Positions 28,617 through 38,135 of a stretch of 64,000 nt of DNA are shown one piece after another. Origin of the DNA: Candidatus Latescibacterota bacterium (GTDB lineage Bacteria; JAAXHH01); assembly GCA_012270975.1 (NCBI GenBank), contig JAAXHH010000090.1:1-64000 (forward strand), in the 5' to 3' direction. Position numbers and translations under genes: made by a program. The notes under the pieces were generated by a model. The model was given only the letters and a program-made list of their open reading frames with translations. It had not been told where the DNA came from and did no database searches. Each line of letters starts with the position of its first letter. The first letter of the stretch is position 1.

Positions 28617-29234
28617 CTAGGTGAGTTTGCCTCCGCACTGGGCGCAGAACCTGGCCGATGCCGGGTTGTCGGCGCCGCAACCGGCGCAGGTGATGCTTTT
28701 CAGCGAAGCGCCGCACTCGATGCAGAATCTGGCGGACTGCTCATTGACCTTGCGGCAAATCCTGCATTCCTGGACTCGTGCGGACGGATCGGGCCGCGCG
28801 TCTTCGGCGGGCGCGTCGTCTGGCCGCGCGACTACGGAGGCCTTGTCGTCGACGGCCACGTCATCGACGGTCGCGGCCACGTCGGTGGCCGGATCCCGGC
28901 GCCGCCGGATCTCCCGCACCGCCTCCTCGATCTGATCCTCCACGGGCAGGTCGGTGGCGGCGGTCCGGTCCAGTTCGTCCAGCACGTCCGACGCTTCCTT
29001 CATGTACTCCTGCCGGAGCGCCTCGTGATCCTCGGCGGCCAGCTTCCCCATGCTGTAATCGATGTTCAACTCGCGGATGGAAGAATAGATGAAGTCTTTC
29101 TTCTTCAGCAGATCGTCCCGGCGGGACCGGGTGGATCTGGCGACCCAGGGCCGGCGGCCCGACCCTTCCAGCATCGGACTGATCATGAAGGCCAGCACGC
29201 CCAGCGCGAGCAGTCCGCACGCAACCAGTGTCAT
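28617..29234 (-). CDS. CcmI-like membrane protein with double zinc ribbon
   Basis: 205 residues. One N-terminal span (about 2-20), then KDFIYSSIRELNIDYSMGKL and AAEDHEALRQEYMKEA, the pattern of the cytoplasmic N-terminal region of CcmI/CycH. A linker rich in Asp, Ala and Val follows, then two C-terminal zinc ribbons with four C-x-x-C pairs (CRICRK, CIECGA, CAGCGA, CAQCGG). The TPR domain of normal CcmI is missing. Probably a cytochrome-c-maturation accessory; the zinc ribbons may be protein-binding. Confidence 0.7.
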   Translation of the reverse strand: MTLVACGLLALGVLAFMISPMLEGSGRRPWVARSTRSRRDDLLKKKDFIYSSIRELNIDYSMGKLAAEDHEALRQEYMKEASDVLDELDRTAATDLPVEDQIEEAVREIRRRRDPATDVAATVDDVAVDDKASVVARPDDAPAEDARPDPSARVQECRICRKVNEQSARFCIECGASLKSITCAGCGADNPASARFCAQCGGKLT

Positions 29235-29318
29235 AGTCCGAACCGGCTCCCCTCGCGGGCGACCCGGTCGAACCGGCTCCTCCCGCAGGCAAAACGGCCG
29301 TTCCGGCGTGCCGGCCGG

Positions 29319-29792
29319 CTAGGACCGGGGAAGCGGTGCGGGCGACTTCGGCTCGGTCTGCTCATACTGACCGTATCCCCCCTCGGCCTCGTACTTGGAC
29401 GGACACTTGGCGTAGAGTGTATGGGCGTTGAACGTCCCGTCCCGGGCATATCCGCCCTCCACGACCACTTCCGAATCGTCCCTGAATGTATCCGGAACTA
29501 CACCGGTGTATACGACGGGGGCGTGAACACCGCCCTCGTGGGCAATGAAATGGATACGCATCGAGCCCACGTCGCCCCGTTCGATCGATCCGTTTACGAC
29601 CTTCCCGTGCAGGCGCAGGTTCTCGTCGTAGGCCACCTCGCCCGTTGCTACGGCGGCCTTCAGTTCGCTCACGGTCAGGTAGTACATGGTCGCGTCGGTC
29701 ACCCCGGTATAGATCAGGTAACCGATGGCGGCGATCACCAGGCCGAATCCCACAAGGAATTTACGCTGCTTCTTCCGGCTTCGGTCTTTCAT
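29319..29792 (-). CDS. ccmE: Cytochrome c maturation protein CcmE, cysteine-type haem chaperone
   Basis: 157 residues. N-terminal span (about 12-29) and an OB-fold beta-barrel with LRLHGKVVNGSIERGD and VPDTFRDDSEVVVEGGY. In the haem-binding region, LYAKCPSKYE, the usual His-x-x-x-Tyr is Cys-x-x-x-Tyr, the variant known from archaea and sulfate reducers. It carries haem covalently from CcmC to the ligase. First gene of the operon, with GGAG 6-7 nt before ATG. CcmF and CcmG/H are not in the window. Confidence 0.93.
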   Translation of the reverse strand: MKDRSRKKQRKFLVGFGLVIAAIGYLIYTGVTDATMYYLTVSELKAAVATGEVAYDENLRLHGKVVNGSIERGDVGSMRIHFIAHEGGVHAPVVYTGVVPDTFRDDSEVVVEGGYARDGTFNAHTLYAKCPSKYEAEGGYGQYEQTEPKSPAPLPRS

Positions 29793-29951
29793 GGCTTTCT
29801 CCAGAACCTACTGTACTGCGCGACCCACGTAATATAGGCGATTCGCCCGGTTCCAGCAAGCAGTATTTGTTGCGGCGGACGGTCCTCCGGCAGCCCACGG
29901 ACACGCGTTTTCGCCGTCCTCGAACCCCGTTACCTGCGCCGGCGAATGTGC

Positions 29952-29980
29952 TTGACACTCACCCCGTACACGCCTACCTT
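29952..29980 (+). promoter_or_regulatory. Sigma70-like promoter of the moxR operon
   Basis: TTGACA at 29952-29957, a 17-nt spacer and TACCTT at 29975-29980, about 100 bp upstream of the MoxR start, in the divergent gap with ccmE. Confidence 0.6.
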
Positions 29981-30083
29981 ACGCCGGAGTCGACCCCGTC
30001 AGTTGTCGCGTCAAGGGATCATGCCGCCTGCCCCGTAACCGCCCGTTTCAGCGCCCCGGTTCGCCTTTCCCTTCAGGAGCATC

Positions 30084-31001
30084 ATGACCGCGTTCACGTC
30101 TGCCCAGGATGTCATTCAGCGCTTCGAGGCCCAGAACTATATCTGCGGTCCCGATCTGGCCACGCCCGTTTTTCTCATGGAACGGCTCGAGAAGCCGCTG
30201 CTGGTAGAGGGCCCTCCCGGCGTGGGGAAGACGGAGATCGCCAAAATGCTGTCGGGCGCGCTGGACCGACGCCTGATCCGGCTGCAATGCTACGAGGGGC
30301 TGGACGAGTCCAAGGCGCTTTACGAATGGGAATATACCAAGCAGTTGCTGTACACGCAGATGCTCAAGGACCGTATCGGCAACCTGCTGAACCAAACCGA
30401 TACGCTCGGAAACGCGGTTGAAGCGCTCAACCGGGAGGACAGTGCGTTCTTTTCCCGGCACTTCCTGCTCCCGCGGCCCCTGCTGGAGGCCATCCTCTCG
30501 CCGGAACCCGTCGTCCTCCTGGTCGACGAGATCGACCGCTCGGACGATGAATTCGAGAGCTTTCTCCTCGAGGTACTGAGCGACTTCCAGGTCAGCATCC
30601 CCGAACTCGGCACGCTGACCGCGGCGCGGCGGCCCCTCGTTGTGCTGACGAGCAACGCCAACCGGAACCTGTCCGAGGCGCTCAGGCGGCGCTGCCTGTA
30701 CCTTTATATCAACTATCCCTCCCTCGAGCAGGAGGTCCGGATCGTCCTTCGCAAGACACCCGGCATCGATGCGGACCTGGCGAACCAGGTCGTCCGGTTC
30801 GTCCAGAAAATCAGGACGCTCAACATGCGCAAGCCCCCCAGCATCGCCGAAACGATCGATTGGGCACTGGCGCTGGTGGTCCTGAACGCGCAGCACCTCT
30901 CGCGCGACATCCTTTCGAGCACGCTGAACGTCCTGATGAAAGACCGGGAGGATATCGAACGGATCATGCGGGACGGCTACCATGATCAAGCGGCTGGTTG
31001 A
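30084..31001 (+). CDS. MoxR-family AAA+ ATPase
   Basis: 305 residues. Walker A EGPPGVGKTEIA (about 38-49), Walker B VVLLVDEIDRSD, sensor 1 VLTSNANRNLSEALRRRCLY. The MoxR group remodels or inserts cofactors into partner enzymes together with a VWA protein, which is exactly the next gene (20-bp overlap). CAGGAG precedes ATG. Closest in context to CoxD/NorQ-like ATPases paired with CoxE. Confidence 0.9.
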   Translation: MTAFTSAQDVIQRFEAQNYICGPDLATPVFLMERLEKPLLVEGPPGVGKTEIAKMLSGALDRRLIRLQCYEGLDESKALYEWEYTKQLLYTQMLKDRIGNLLNQTDTLGNAVEALNREDSAFFSRHFLLPRPLLEAILSPEPVVLLVDEIDRSDDEFESFLLEVLSDFQVSIPELGTLTAARRPLVVLTSNANRNLSEALRRRCLYLYINYPSLEQEVRIVLRKTPGIDADLANQVVRFVQKIRTLNMRKPPSIAETIDWALALVVLNAQHLSRDILSSTLNVLMKDREDIERIMRDGYHDQAAG

Positions 31002-32217
31002 GTTCGCCAGGCTGCTAAGACAGTCCGGCGTACGCGTTTCCATGGCCGAGACGCTGGACGCCGCCGAAGTGCTTCGGCACGCGCCGGTCACCGAACGGCC
31101 GGCCTTCAAGGCGTCCCTGCGGACCACCTTCATCAAGTCCCGCGAGGACATCCCCGCCTTCGACGAGGCCTTCGAACGGTTTTTCCTGGTCCAGGTGGGA
31201 GACGACGCGGAAGAGCTCGACGATCCGTCCGGAGAGACCGAAGGACCGCCCGACGGCCATCCCGATATCGACGAGTTTCCCGACGAGGGAGAACAGGATA
31301 TCCGCCGTTTCCAGGACGAACAGGGTGAGGCCATGGCGGGGGACGGGGACGGCGAACCGGCTGAAGACGCAGAGACGGAAGATCTGGAAGGCGACCTGGA
31401 GCGGATGCTGGCGCGCGTTCAGGTGGGGGAGCAGGCGTCCGACGCGGTCACTGAGCCAGGCACGCAGCCAAACCAGCAGGCCGAAGACGTCGACCTCTAC
31501 CAGGAACTGCCACCGGGCGACGTCGAAAACCTGTACGAAGCGGTGGAAGAACTCGCCCGGAATCTCGTGACGCGCAAGTCGCTTCGCTTCAGGAAGTCAC
31601 GCCACGGAAGAGTGGACATCAAGAAGACGATCCAGCGGAGTTTCCGCACGGGCAACCTGCCCTTTCACATCATCTACAAGCACCGCAAGATCAAGAAGAA
31701 CGAACTGGTCGTGCTGTGCGACGTTTCGGGATCGGTCTGGGAGGTCGCCCGGTTCTTCATCAAGCTGGTCCACGAAATGCAGAACCAGTTCAGCCGGGCC
31801 CGCAGTTTTCTCTTCGTGGACCGGATCAACGAGGTGACGGACGAATTCGACAGCAGGCCCTTCGAGGAAATCGTGGAGAACCTGAAGGACGACCACGCCC
31901 TGAATTTCTTCGGCCTGAGCGATTTCGGCAGGGCCTTCTACCAGTTCCACGACGAACACCTTCTGTCCCTCTCCGGAAACACGGTGCTCGTTATACTCGG
32001 CGATGCACGTACGAACTGGTTCGACCCTCAGGACTGGGTGTTGGACGAGCTTAGAAAAAGGGTGCACCAGACTATCTGGTTGAACCCCGAGCCCACGCAG
32101 TACTGGGACACCGATGATTCAGTCATGTCCAGATACAGCCCGCACTGCGACCACGTGCTGGAATGCCGGAACCTGGCGCAGCTCCAGGAAATCGGCGAAC
32201 TGATTCTCAGGGCGTGA
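30982..32217 (+). CDS. VWA-domain protein, CoxE-like partner of MoxR
   Basis: 411 residues. Helical N-terminus, a very acidic middle (about 70-150), and a C-terminal von Willebrand A domain with the metal site CDVSGSVWE (about 247-255). Coupled to the MoxR gene. Such pairs act in metal-centre insertion or complex maturation (CoxDE, NorQD). The target enzyme is not encoded nearby. Confidence 0.85.
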   Translation: MIKRLVEFARLLRQSGVRVSMAETLDAAEVLRHAPVTERPAFKASLRTTFIKSREDIPAFDEAFERFFLVQVGDDAEELDDPSGETEGPPDGHPDIDEFPDEGEQDIRRFQDEQGEAMAGDGDGEPAEDAETEDLEGDLERMLARVQVGEQASDAVTEPGTQPNQQAEDVDLYQELPPGDVENLYEAVEELARNLVTRKSLRFRKSRHGRVDIKKTIQRSFRTGNLPFHIIYKHRKIKKNELVVLCDVSGSVWEVARFFIKLVHEMQNQFSRARSFLFVDRINEVTDEFDSRPFEEIVENLKDDHALNFFGLSDFGRAFYQFHDEHLLSLSGNTVLVILGDARTNWFDPQDWVLDELRKRVHQTIWLNPEPTQYWDTDDSVMSRYSPHCDHVLECRNLAQLQEIGELILRA

Positions 32218-32236
32218 TCCCGATCGGCTTCGACTA

Positions 32237-33013
32237 ATGAGACGCATTCATCTCTTAAAACGCATCGGCCTGGGCCTGCTGTCCTGCCTGCTCGGCGCGG
32301 GGCTGTGGACGACCCGCAGCGCCGGAGATTCCGGCCACGACCTCTTTCTGCGCAATGACTTCACCTTCGGCCGGGTAGTGTACCAGAACTCCGGCGGGTT
32401 CTACCGGGGATGGGGGCGGTGGTCGGTGGATTTCCCGTCGGCCGACGCCAACGTGATCCACGCCCTGCGGGCCACCACCTCCCTCAAGATCAACGAACCG
32501 CAGGCCGTGGAGCTCACCGACCCCGATCTGTTCGATATCCCCTTCCTGTATATCCTGGAAGTCGGAAACCTGCAGTTCAGCCAGGAGGAAGTGGACGCCC
32601 TGCGGGAGTACCTGCTGCGCGGCGGGTTCATGATGGTGGACGATTTCCACGGTTCGCGGCAGTGGGCCGTCTGGGAATCGCAGATGAAGCGGGTGTTCCC
32701 CGAACGGGACATCGAGGAAATCCCTGCCGGTCATCCTGTCTTCCACTGTTATTACGATTTCGACGAGTATCCCCTGGTGCCCGGCACTGCCGCCCTGTGG
32801 AGCCCGGGCAACTACGAGCGGGACGGCGCGTTGTACGGCCATCGGCTGCGGGGCATATACGATGACGGCGGGCGGCTCATGATGCTGATGAACTGGAACA
32901 CCGACCTGGGCGACGGCTGGGAGCACGCGGCCGATCCCGGGTACCCGCGCGAGTATTCCGTGATCGCGTACCGGCTCGCCGTGAACTACGCCATCTACGC
33001 GATGACCCACTGA
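32237..33013 (+). CDS. Exported DUF4159-domain protein
   Basis: 258 residues with an N-terminal signal segment (about 8-26). The DUF4159 features are FTFGRVVYQNSGGFYRGWGR, ADANVIHALRATTSLKI, GGFMMVDDFHG and the late NWNTDLGDGWEHA. The fold resembles GATase-1/ThuA proteins, and members occur beside MoxR/VWA/BatA genes. It follows the VWA gene by 19 bp. Biochemical function unknown. Confidence 0.88.
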   Translation: MRRIHLLKRIGLGLLSCLLGAGLWTTRSAGDSGHDLFLRNDFTFGRVVYQNSGGFYRGWGRWSVDFPSADANVIHALRATTSLKINEPQAVELTDPDLFDIPFLYILEVGNLQFSQEEVDALREYLLRGGFMMVDDFHGSRQWAVWESQMKRVFPERDIEEIPAGHPVFHCYYDFDEYPLVPGTAALWSPGNYERDGALYGHRLRGIYDDGGRLMMLMNWNTDLGDGWEHAADPGYPREYSVIAYRLAVNYAIYAMTH

Positions 33014-33022
33014 GGGGCAACG

Positions 33023-36000
33023 TCAGAACCGCCACCGTATCTGTATGCGCAGGTCCTGGTCCACGGGCTGCGGGTCCGTCCGCTCCTGTCGCCGGCCTTC
33101 CAGGTTCAAGGTCAGCCCCGTGGCCGCATCGCGGGTCATTCGCAGGCGCGTGCCGACCCGAAACCTCCGCGTCGCGCCCTCGGCCAACTCGGAACCCGCA
33201 TAGGACGTCAGCAGTCCCCTGCCGAAGGCCGCGACCCCATAGCCCACTTCTGTGGCCAGGCGGCCGGTACGGGCTTGTCGGTGTGTCTGCGGCGCAAGCC
33301 CGGCTGTGGTCTGCCGCGACCACATGGCCTCCACCCCGCTTGTCGCCGTACCCCAGGCCGGCGCCAGGGCCAGGGACAGCCCGCGTCCCTCAGGGCCCCG
33401 AGAAATCTGCAACCGTCCCGAGGCGCCCCATTCCCGGTAATCGCCGTCTTCGTGCGCCAGCAGGCCTCTGACCGTCCCTTCCACGGTCAGGCCCCACGCC
33501 GGGTCCGCGTACTGCACCCGGCCGCCCACTTCCAGGCCGAACCCGGTCTCCGCATCCCCCCGGTCGTGCCGCAGGCCCAGTTCCATCGTGGGTGCCAAAC
33601 GCCGGCCATCGGCCCATTCGAACTCACGGGAGCCTTCCAGGATCAGCCGCAATCGGTGCGCGTCCGCATCCGTGGCTGCAAGGTTCCCCGCCGGTCCGGT
33701 CACCGCGTCCGACGTGGTTCGCGTCAGCATGGCGTCGGTGCGCGTCGCCAGCTGGATCCCTCCTGTGGCCGCTGGCGAAAGCACAATCCCCCGGCCGCCG
33801 AACGCTCCCATCAGCAGATTCGCGTCGGTCTGCAGGGCTGCGCTGCCCGCCGGGGTCAAGGTCAATTCGCCCCGGCCGTACCCGAACACGCCCCATACGT
33901 CCAGCCGCTCACTGACGGCATACCGCAGGTACGGATGAATGCTCGTCAGCGTCTGGTCTACCTCGCCTTGGCCACGGGCGGCCATGCCTTGCGCGGCCAC
34001 ACCCTGCGCGGCATAGCTCCCGTCGCCGCGGCTGTGCGCTACAGCCACCCCGGTCAGCCACCGGTCCCATTCACCATCCACTCCCACGGTGCCCGTGAGC
34101 ACGTCCCCGTCTACCCGCAATGCGTCATCGCGCCCGTCGAACCAGGTCGTTGCTACCTGCCCCCATGCGGTAACCCTCGGGGTCAATGCCGCCGGTTCCG
34201 CTCTGTTCAGGCTTACCCGGAAGTTACTTTCCATGAGAATCCGCCGAAGGTTGAAACGGTCTCCGAAACGGAAGATCCGGCTCTGCTCTTGCCGCGGGAC
34301 CGATCTGGTCCGGTCCAGCCAGGGAGTATACCGCGCCGATCCGGGGGTATCCGCTAGCAGGCCGGAGGTATCCGCTGCCAGTCTCCCTGGCCCTGCCGCA
34401 TAGCCCGGTCCCAAACCAAGAAACCGCACCGCTTCCAGGAGCACCTCCGTGGCGACACTTACTTCCGCCGCTTCCCGGGGCACCTCCGATTGGACGCCCC
34501 ATTCCGCCGCACCTGGCTCGCCAGCGGAAGGGTCCGTCTCATGACCCGCCCGCGCCGCGCCCCTCCGCGCGTTACCCAGCGGCAGCCGGTAGCCTCCGAT
34601 GACCACGTGCGACCCGTGCCCCGGGGCCGACCGCAACCGGTCACCGACCGCATCCGTGACGTGCGTCCCCACGGTCCGGCCGAACCGCGCCAGCCACGCC
34701 CGCGGCATGGGATCGCTGTTTTCGATGGTGCCCGTTGCAGTCGCATCCGCGAGGTACGCCCCGCTTGGATTCGACAGGGTCACGGTCAGGTATTCGTTGC
34801 CCTCGTTGAGGTTGTCGTCAAGCACCGTGACACTGAAAAGCTTCGCCTTTACGCCCGGTGCGAAGGTTACAGTCTCGCTCTTCGCGACGTAGTCGTCGCC
34901 CGCGGTCGCACTGCCGTCGGACGTGCTGATCCGGACCGTCACGGTCTCCGAGGAGACCCGGCTTAACCTCAAGATGAAATCGAGTGTGGCGCCCGCACCC
35001 TCCTCGACCTCGGCGTCCGCCACCGACAGCCCGTGCGGACCCGGAACCGTCACCTTGACGGGGGTGGACAGCGACTTGCCGTCCGGTGTGCAGAGGGCAT
35101 GCGGAAAGTCGCACGAGGCAGAGGCCGGCAGGATTACCGTCACCGCTCCATTGCCCGTCGGCTGGACCTGGAACTGGAAGAGATCGCGGCGTTTGTCCAC
35201 CCGACGCACCATGCGCACCGCACCGCCCGCCGCTGCCAACCGCTGCGTGAGCCTGCGCTGCGCGCCCCCGGATGCCAGCGCCTCGCTGAACCGCACCCGC
35301 ATCGTGAACACGCTTGACCCGTCGTGCGACGACGGCGCGTCTTCGAACGATGCCGTCAGCGCCGCCGGCTGCGGCGGCGGCTCCGGTTGTGGCGGTGGCA
35401 CCTGTTGCTGGATGCCGGAGCCCGGCGCGTCCAGGATCTGCAATTGCACCGTGTCGCCGGCGTTCCAGTTCAGATCGGCGTTCCACCACGTCCGCACGTG
35501 GTATCCACCGGCATCGGCGTCCTGGAACGGAAACCGCGTCCCGTCGAGCACCAGCACCAGGTTGTTGACCTCGTAGTCCCTGAGTTCCCTGATGCCACCG
35601 AATACGATGGCCAGGATCTCGCCCTGGTCGAGTTGCAGGCGGTCCGACCATCCGGCATGGGTCAACTGCAGGTCGACGATCTCAAACTCCTTCGCCACCC
35701 CACCGGCGTCGGTGCTGACGAACGTGTTGTTTGCCATCACGTCCGGGTCGGAACAGTCGTTGACGTTGTTGGTGCTCGCGCACCCCAATGTCCTGCTGTT
35801 CCCGCTGCGGAGAAGCCCTACCGTCAGCGTCGTTTCGAGGAGTGTGCTACTCACCTCCCGCACCGCCGCCGGCGTCGGCTCGCTCTCGAGTGGTCCCTCG
35901 GCTACCCCCCTGGCGTCGGTGAAGCTTACTTTCACCTTGATCTTCTTGCCCACGTCCGCTGCGACGGGTGTGTAGGTGCCCGACGTCGCCCCCGCGATGT

Positions 36001-37621
36001 CCTGGGGATTGGATATGCCGTCCCCATCCACCCGCACCCACTGCAGATCGTAGTCGTCCGGGAAGGTCCCCGGCAGGCCGCCGCTGTCCTTGATCGTGCC
36101 CAGTCCGGCCCTCAGGAGCCCGCCCACCCGGGGGAAGCCGGAGACTGACGGCTGCCCGGTGGCGGCAGTATTGAGCCTGGACAGGCGGACCCCCACCCTG
36201 GTGCCGATATCGGCCGCACCAGCGAGGCGGGTTGCACCGGGGCCGGTGAAGGGACGCAAAAGGGGCACGTCCGACAGCGAGCCACCCGGCGGCACGAAGA
36301 GCGCATCGGTGAAGAGCCAGAAACTGAGCGAGGATTGCGCTTCGCTGAACGGCAGGCTGAGTTCGCCCGAGTACTTCTGGACGTGCAGCACCAGGTTCCC
36401 CGCCGCGTCCACCGGCAAGGCCGGCTCGGTGATGAGCCACAACGTGTGACTCGATTGAGGAAATGCGATCAAAGACGTGATCGTGTAATTGACGCCCTCG
36501 TGGGTGAAGGTAGCGTCGTCGAGGCTGCCGTAGCCCGAGCCGAATCCGACGCTCTCGATTCGGCCGAATTCATCGAAGTCGTGTCCCACCGTCAGCACGC
36601 CGCACCAGAAGGTCTCCACGCCGCAGTTCGACACAGCTGCCGGCAGGACCAGTGAGCTTTCGCCGCTGATGCGCGTCTCCTCGGTGCCGCCATCGTCGGT
36701 GAAGGTGACTCTTACCTTCATGTGGTGACCCTGGTCCACCGTGGTCAGCGTGTAGCTGCCCGCGTCTGTACCGACGTTCGTCTCCGTACCGTCCTCGGTC
36801 ACCCGGATCCACTGGTAGGCGTAGACGGCCCCGGTCAGCCCATTGGCGTCCACGATGTCCGACGTCGACGCCGTCAGCGTCATGCCCACCTGGGCCGCAC
36901 CGATAATCGCCGGTTCTCCCGTGGCGGGGTAGTTCGGCGTGACGGTGCCCCTGATCTTGATCATCACTGACGACGAGTCGTCCTTTGTCCACGATCCGGA
37001 ATCGTAGTAGTATCTTGAATTTCCGATTAACCAGCCGGCGGCGGCTCCGCTGTCCTGGTCGTCCGACTTGGTAGATCTAATGTGGATCCCCGCGTTACCG
37101 GTGCCGGCGGAGTCGCTGACCACGACTGCGTATATCGTGTTGGCAGAGAGCGTCGAGCCGGTCGGCGCCGTGAACGTGTTGACTTCGTGGTTAGTGTATG
37201 TCGATGGGTTGTCCAGAACGTACAGCAGGTCTTTCGGCCGGCGATTGCCGTAGGTCGAATAGATCCGAATCGAGATGTCCAGATCGGCGTCAATCCCCCC
37301 GCTGTCGATTAAGGGCACGCCGACGCTCGTGAGCACGTAGCCGGGTCCGTTGCTGCCGGTCCTGAAAGGCTGTGACACACGTCTAACGTCTCCAAGATAG
37401 TGTGGCTGGCCGGTGTTGGACACCAGCGTCCGTTCCGTCTGGGCCTGCAGTTCAGGAACGAACGGCGGCGCAACGAGCACGGCGGCCAGGACGGGCAGCA
37501 GTACCGCCGCGGCCATCCTCGCGGAGAGCACCCGTCGCCGGCGGACGGCGCACCAAGTTATGCCGGTTGGCGCTCCTGGCACAGACTGGCGGTAGCTGGG
37601 ATCTGGTTCTTGCTTCAACAA
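33023..37621 (-). CDS. Giant surface protein: Ig-like modules, Calx-beta domain, autotransporter-like barrel
   Basis: 1532 residues from TTG 37621 (AAAGGA just upstream). Signal segment around 36-60 ending in LQAQ. Then modules of the type GEPAIIGAAQVGMTLTAS/YQWIRV/VRVTFTDDGG and a second copy near 495-590, a Calx-beta domain (about 890-990: DGSATAGDDYVAKSETVTFA), then a beta-barrel region of about 450 residues ending in IQIRWRF, the terminal aromatic expected of outer-membrane barrels. A short repeat (AAQGVAAQGMAARGQGE) lies in the barrel. Probably an adhesin-like autotransporter. It converges on the DUF4159 gene with 9 bp between stops. Confidence 0.82.
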   Translation of the reverse strand: MLKQEPDPSYRQSVPGAPTGITWCAVRRRRVLSARMAAAVLLPVLAAVLVAPPFVPELQAQTERTLVSNTGQPHYLGDVRRVSQPFRTGSNGPGYVLTSVGVPLIDSGGIDADLDISIRIYSTYGNRRPKDLLYVLDNPSTYTNHEVNTFTAPTGSTLSANTIYAVVVSDSAGTGNAGIHIRSTKSDDQDSGAAAGWLIGNSRYYYDSGSWTKDDSSSVMIKIRGTVTPNYPATGEPAIIGAAQVGMTLTASTSDIVDANGLTGAVYAYQWIRVTEDGTETNVGTDAGSYTLTTVDQGHHMKVRVTFTDDGGTEETRISGESSLVLPAAVSNCGVETFWCGVLTVGHDFDEFGRIESVGFGSGYGSLDDATFTHEGVNYTITSLIAFPQSSHTLWLITEPALPVDAAGNLVLHVQKYSGELSLPFSEAQSSLSFWLFTDALFVPPGGSLSDVPLLRPFTGPGATRLAGAADIGTRVGVRLSRLNTAATGQPSVSGFPRVGGLLRAGLGTIKDSGGLPGTFPDDYDLQWVRVDGDGISNPQDIAGATSGTYTPVAADVGKKIKVKVSFTDARGVAEGPLESEPTPAAVREVSSTLLETTLTVGLLRSGNSRTLGCASTNNVNDCSDPDVMANNTFVSTDAGGVAKEFEIVDLQLTHAGWSDRLQLDQGEILAIVFGGIRELRDYEVNNLVLVLDGTRFPFQDADAGGYHVRTWWNADLNWNAGDTVQLQILDAPGSGIQQQVPPPQPEPPPQPAALTASFEDAPSSHDGSSVFTMRVRFSEALASGGAQRRLTQRLAAAGGAVRMVRRVDKRRDLFQFQVQPTGNGAVTVILPASASCDFPHALCTPDGKSLSTPVKVTVPGPHGLSVADAEVEEGAGATLDFILRLSRVSSETVTVRISTSDGSATAGDDYVAKSETVTFAPGVKAKLFSVTVLDDNLNEGNEYLTVTLSNPSGAYLADATATGTIENSDPMPRAWLARFGRTVGTHVTDAVGDRLRSAPGHGSHVVIGGYRLPLGNARRGAARAGHETDPSAGEPGAAEWGVQSEVPREAAEVSVATEVLLEAVRFLGLGPGYAAGPGRLAADTSGLLADTPGSARYTPWLDRTRSVPRQEQSRIFRFGDRFNLRRILMESNFRVSLNRAEPAALTPRVTAWGQVATTWFDGRDDALRVDGDVLTGTVGVDGEWDRWLTGVAVAHSRGDGSYAAQGVAAQGMAARGQGEVDQTLTSIHPYLRYAVSERLDVWGVFGYGRGELTLTPAGSAALQTDANLLMGAFGGRGIVLSPAATGGIQLATRTDAMLTRTTSDAVTGPAGNLAATDADAHRLRLILEGSREFEWADGRRLAPTMELGLRHDRGDAETGFGLEVGGRVQYADPAWGLTVEGTVRGLLAHEDGDYREWGASGRLQISRGPEGRGLSLALAPAWGTATSGVEAMWSRQTTAGLAPQTHRQARTGRLATEVGYGVAAFGRGLLTSYAGSELAEGATRRFRVGTRLRMTRDAATGLTLNLEGRRQERTDPQPVDQDLRIQIRWRF

Positions 37622-38135
37622 TTCGTCCTTTATTGGTCATCGGTTGTCTTCAATGAGATACCGACATCCAACTTCGGTGGTGCACCCCCGTGAGAGACCC
37701 TGCATGGCTTTCATTCCACGGACATGCGAAACCGGCCGCTGAGTACTCGGCCGGTGGGCATTTGTCGAAATCGGCTTTCACGGCGACGTTGGTGGCTGTT
37801 CCGCCGTGGACTTGACCTGAGGTGATCTTGCTTATGCGGCTACAGTCATCGGACATGCAGTTAGCATCGAACAGCTAAGGATGGCCTGCCTGGACCTGAT
37901 ATCCCTCCTGGAAAAGTCCCATCAATGGCGGACTTCAATCGGTACGTACAGGTATTCTGCTATCCAAAGTAAAAACAACCAATCAATTACTTCGGATATA
38001 TTAAATACTAAGTATATTGATTTTCTGGGAATTGTCAAACACAAGAGCAGGCGGCGAACATCAAACGCTACACCGCTAGTCAACGCGGGGTGGGCTACCG
38101 CTTGGGTAGGGCGGGAAAATCGTAGTTGCTTCCCC
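37622..38135. other. Intergenic region, no gene supported
   Basis: 514 bp between the surface-protein start and the lysK stop. Its 37960-38050 portion is clearly AT-rich and may hold the surface-gene promoter. Short open frames here have no recognisable family, start signal or context. No repeat or RNA gene seen. Confidence 0.45.

Noticed and set aside
37650-37856. Small 68-codon minus-strand ORF upstream of the surface-protein gene
   Set aside because: No ribosome site, no family and no conserved context; likely chance.
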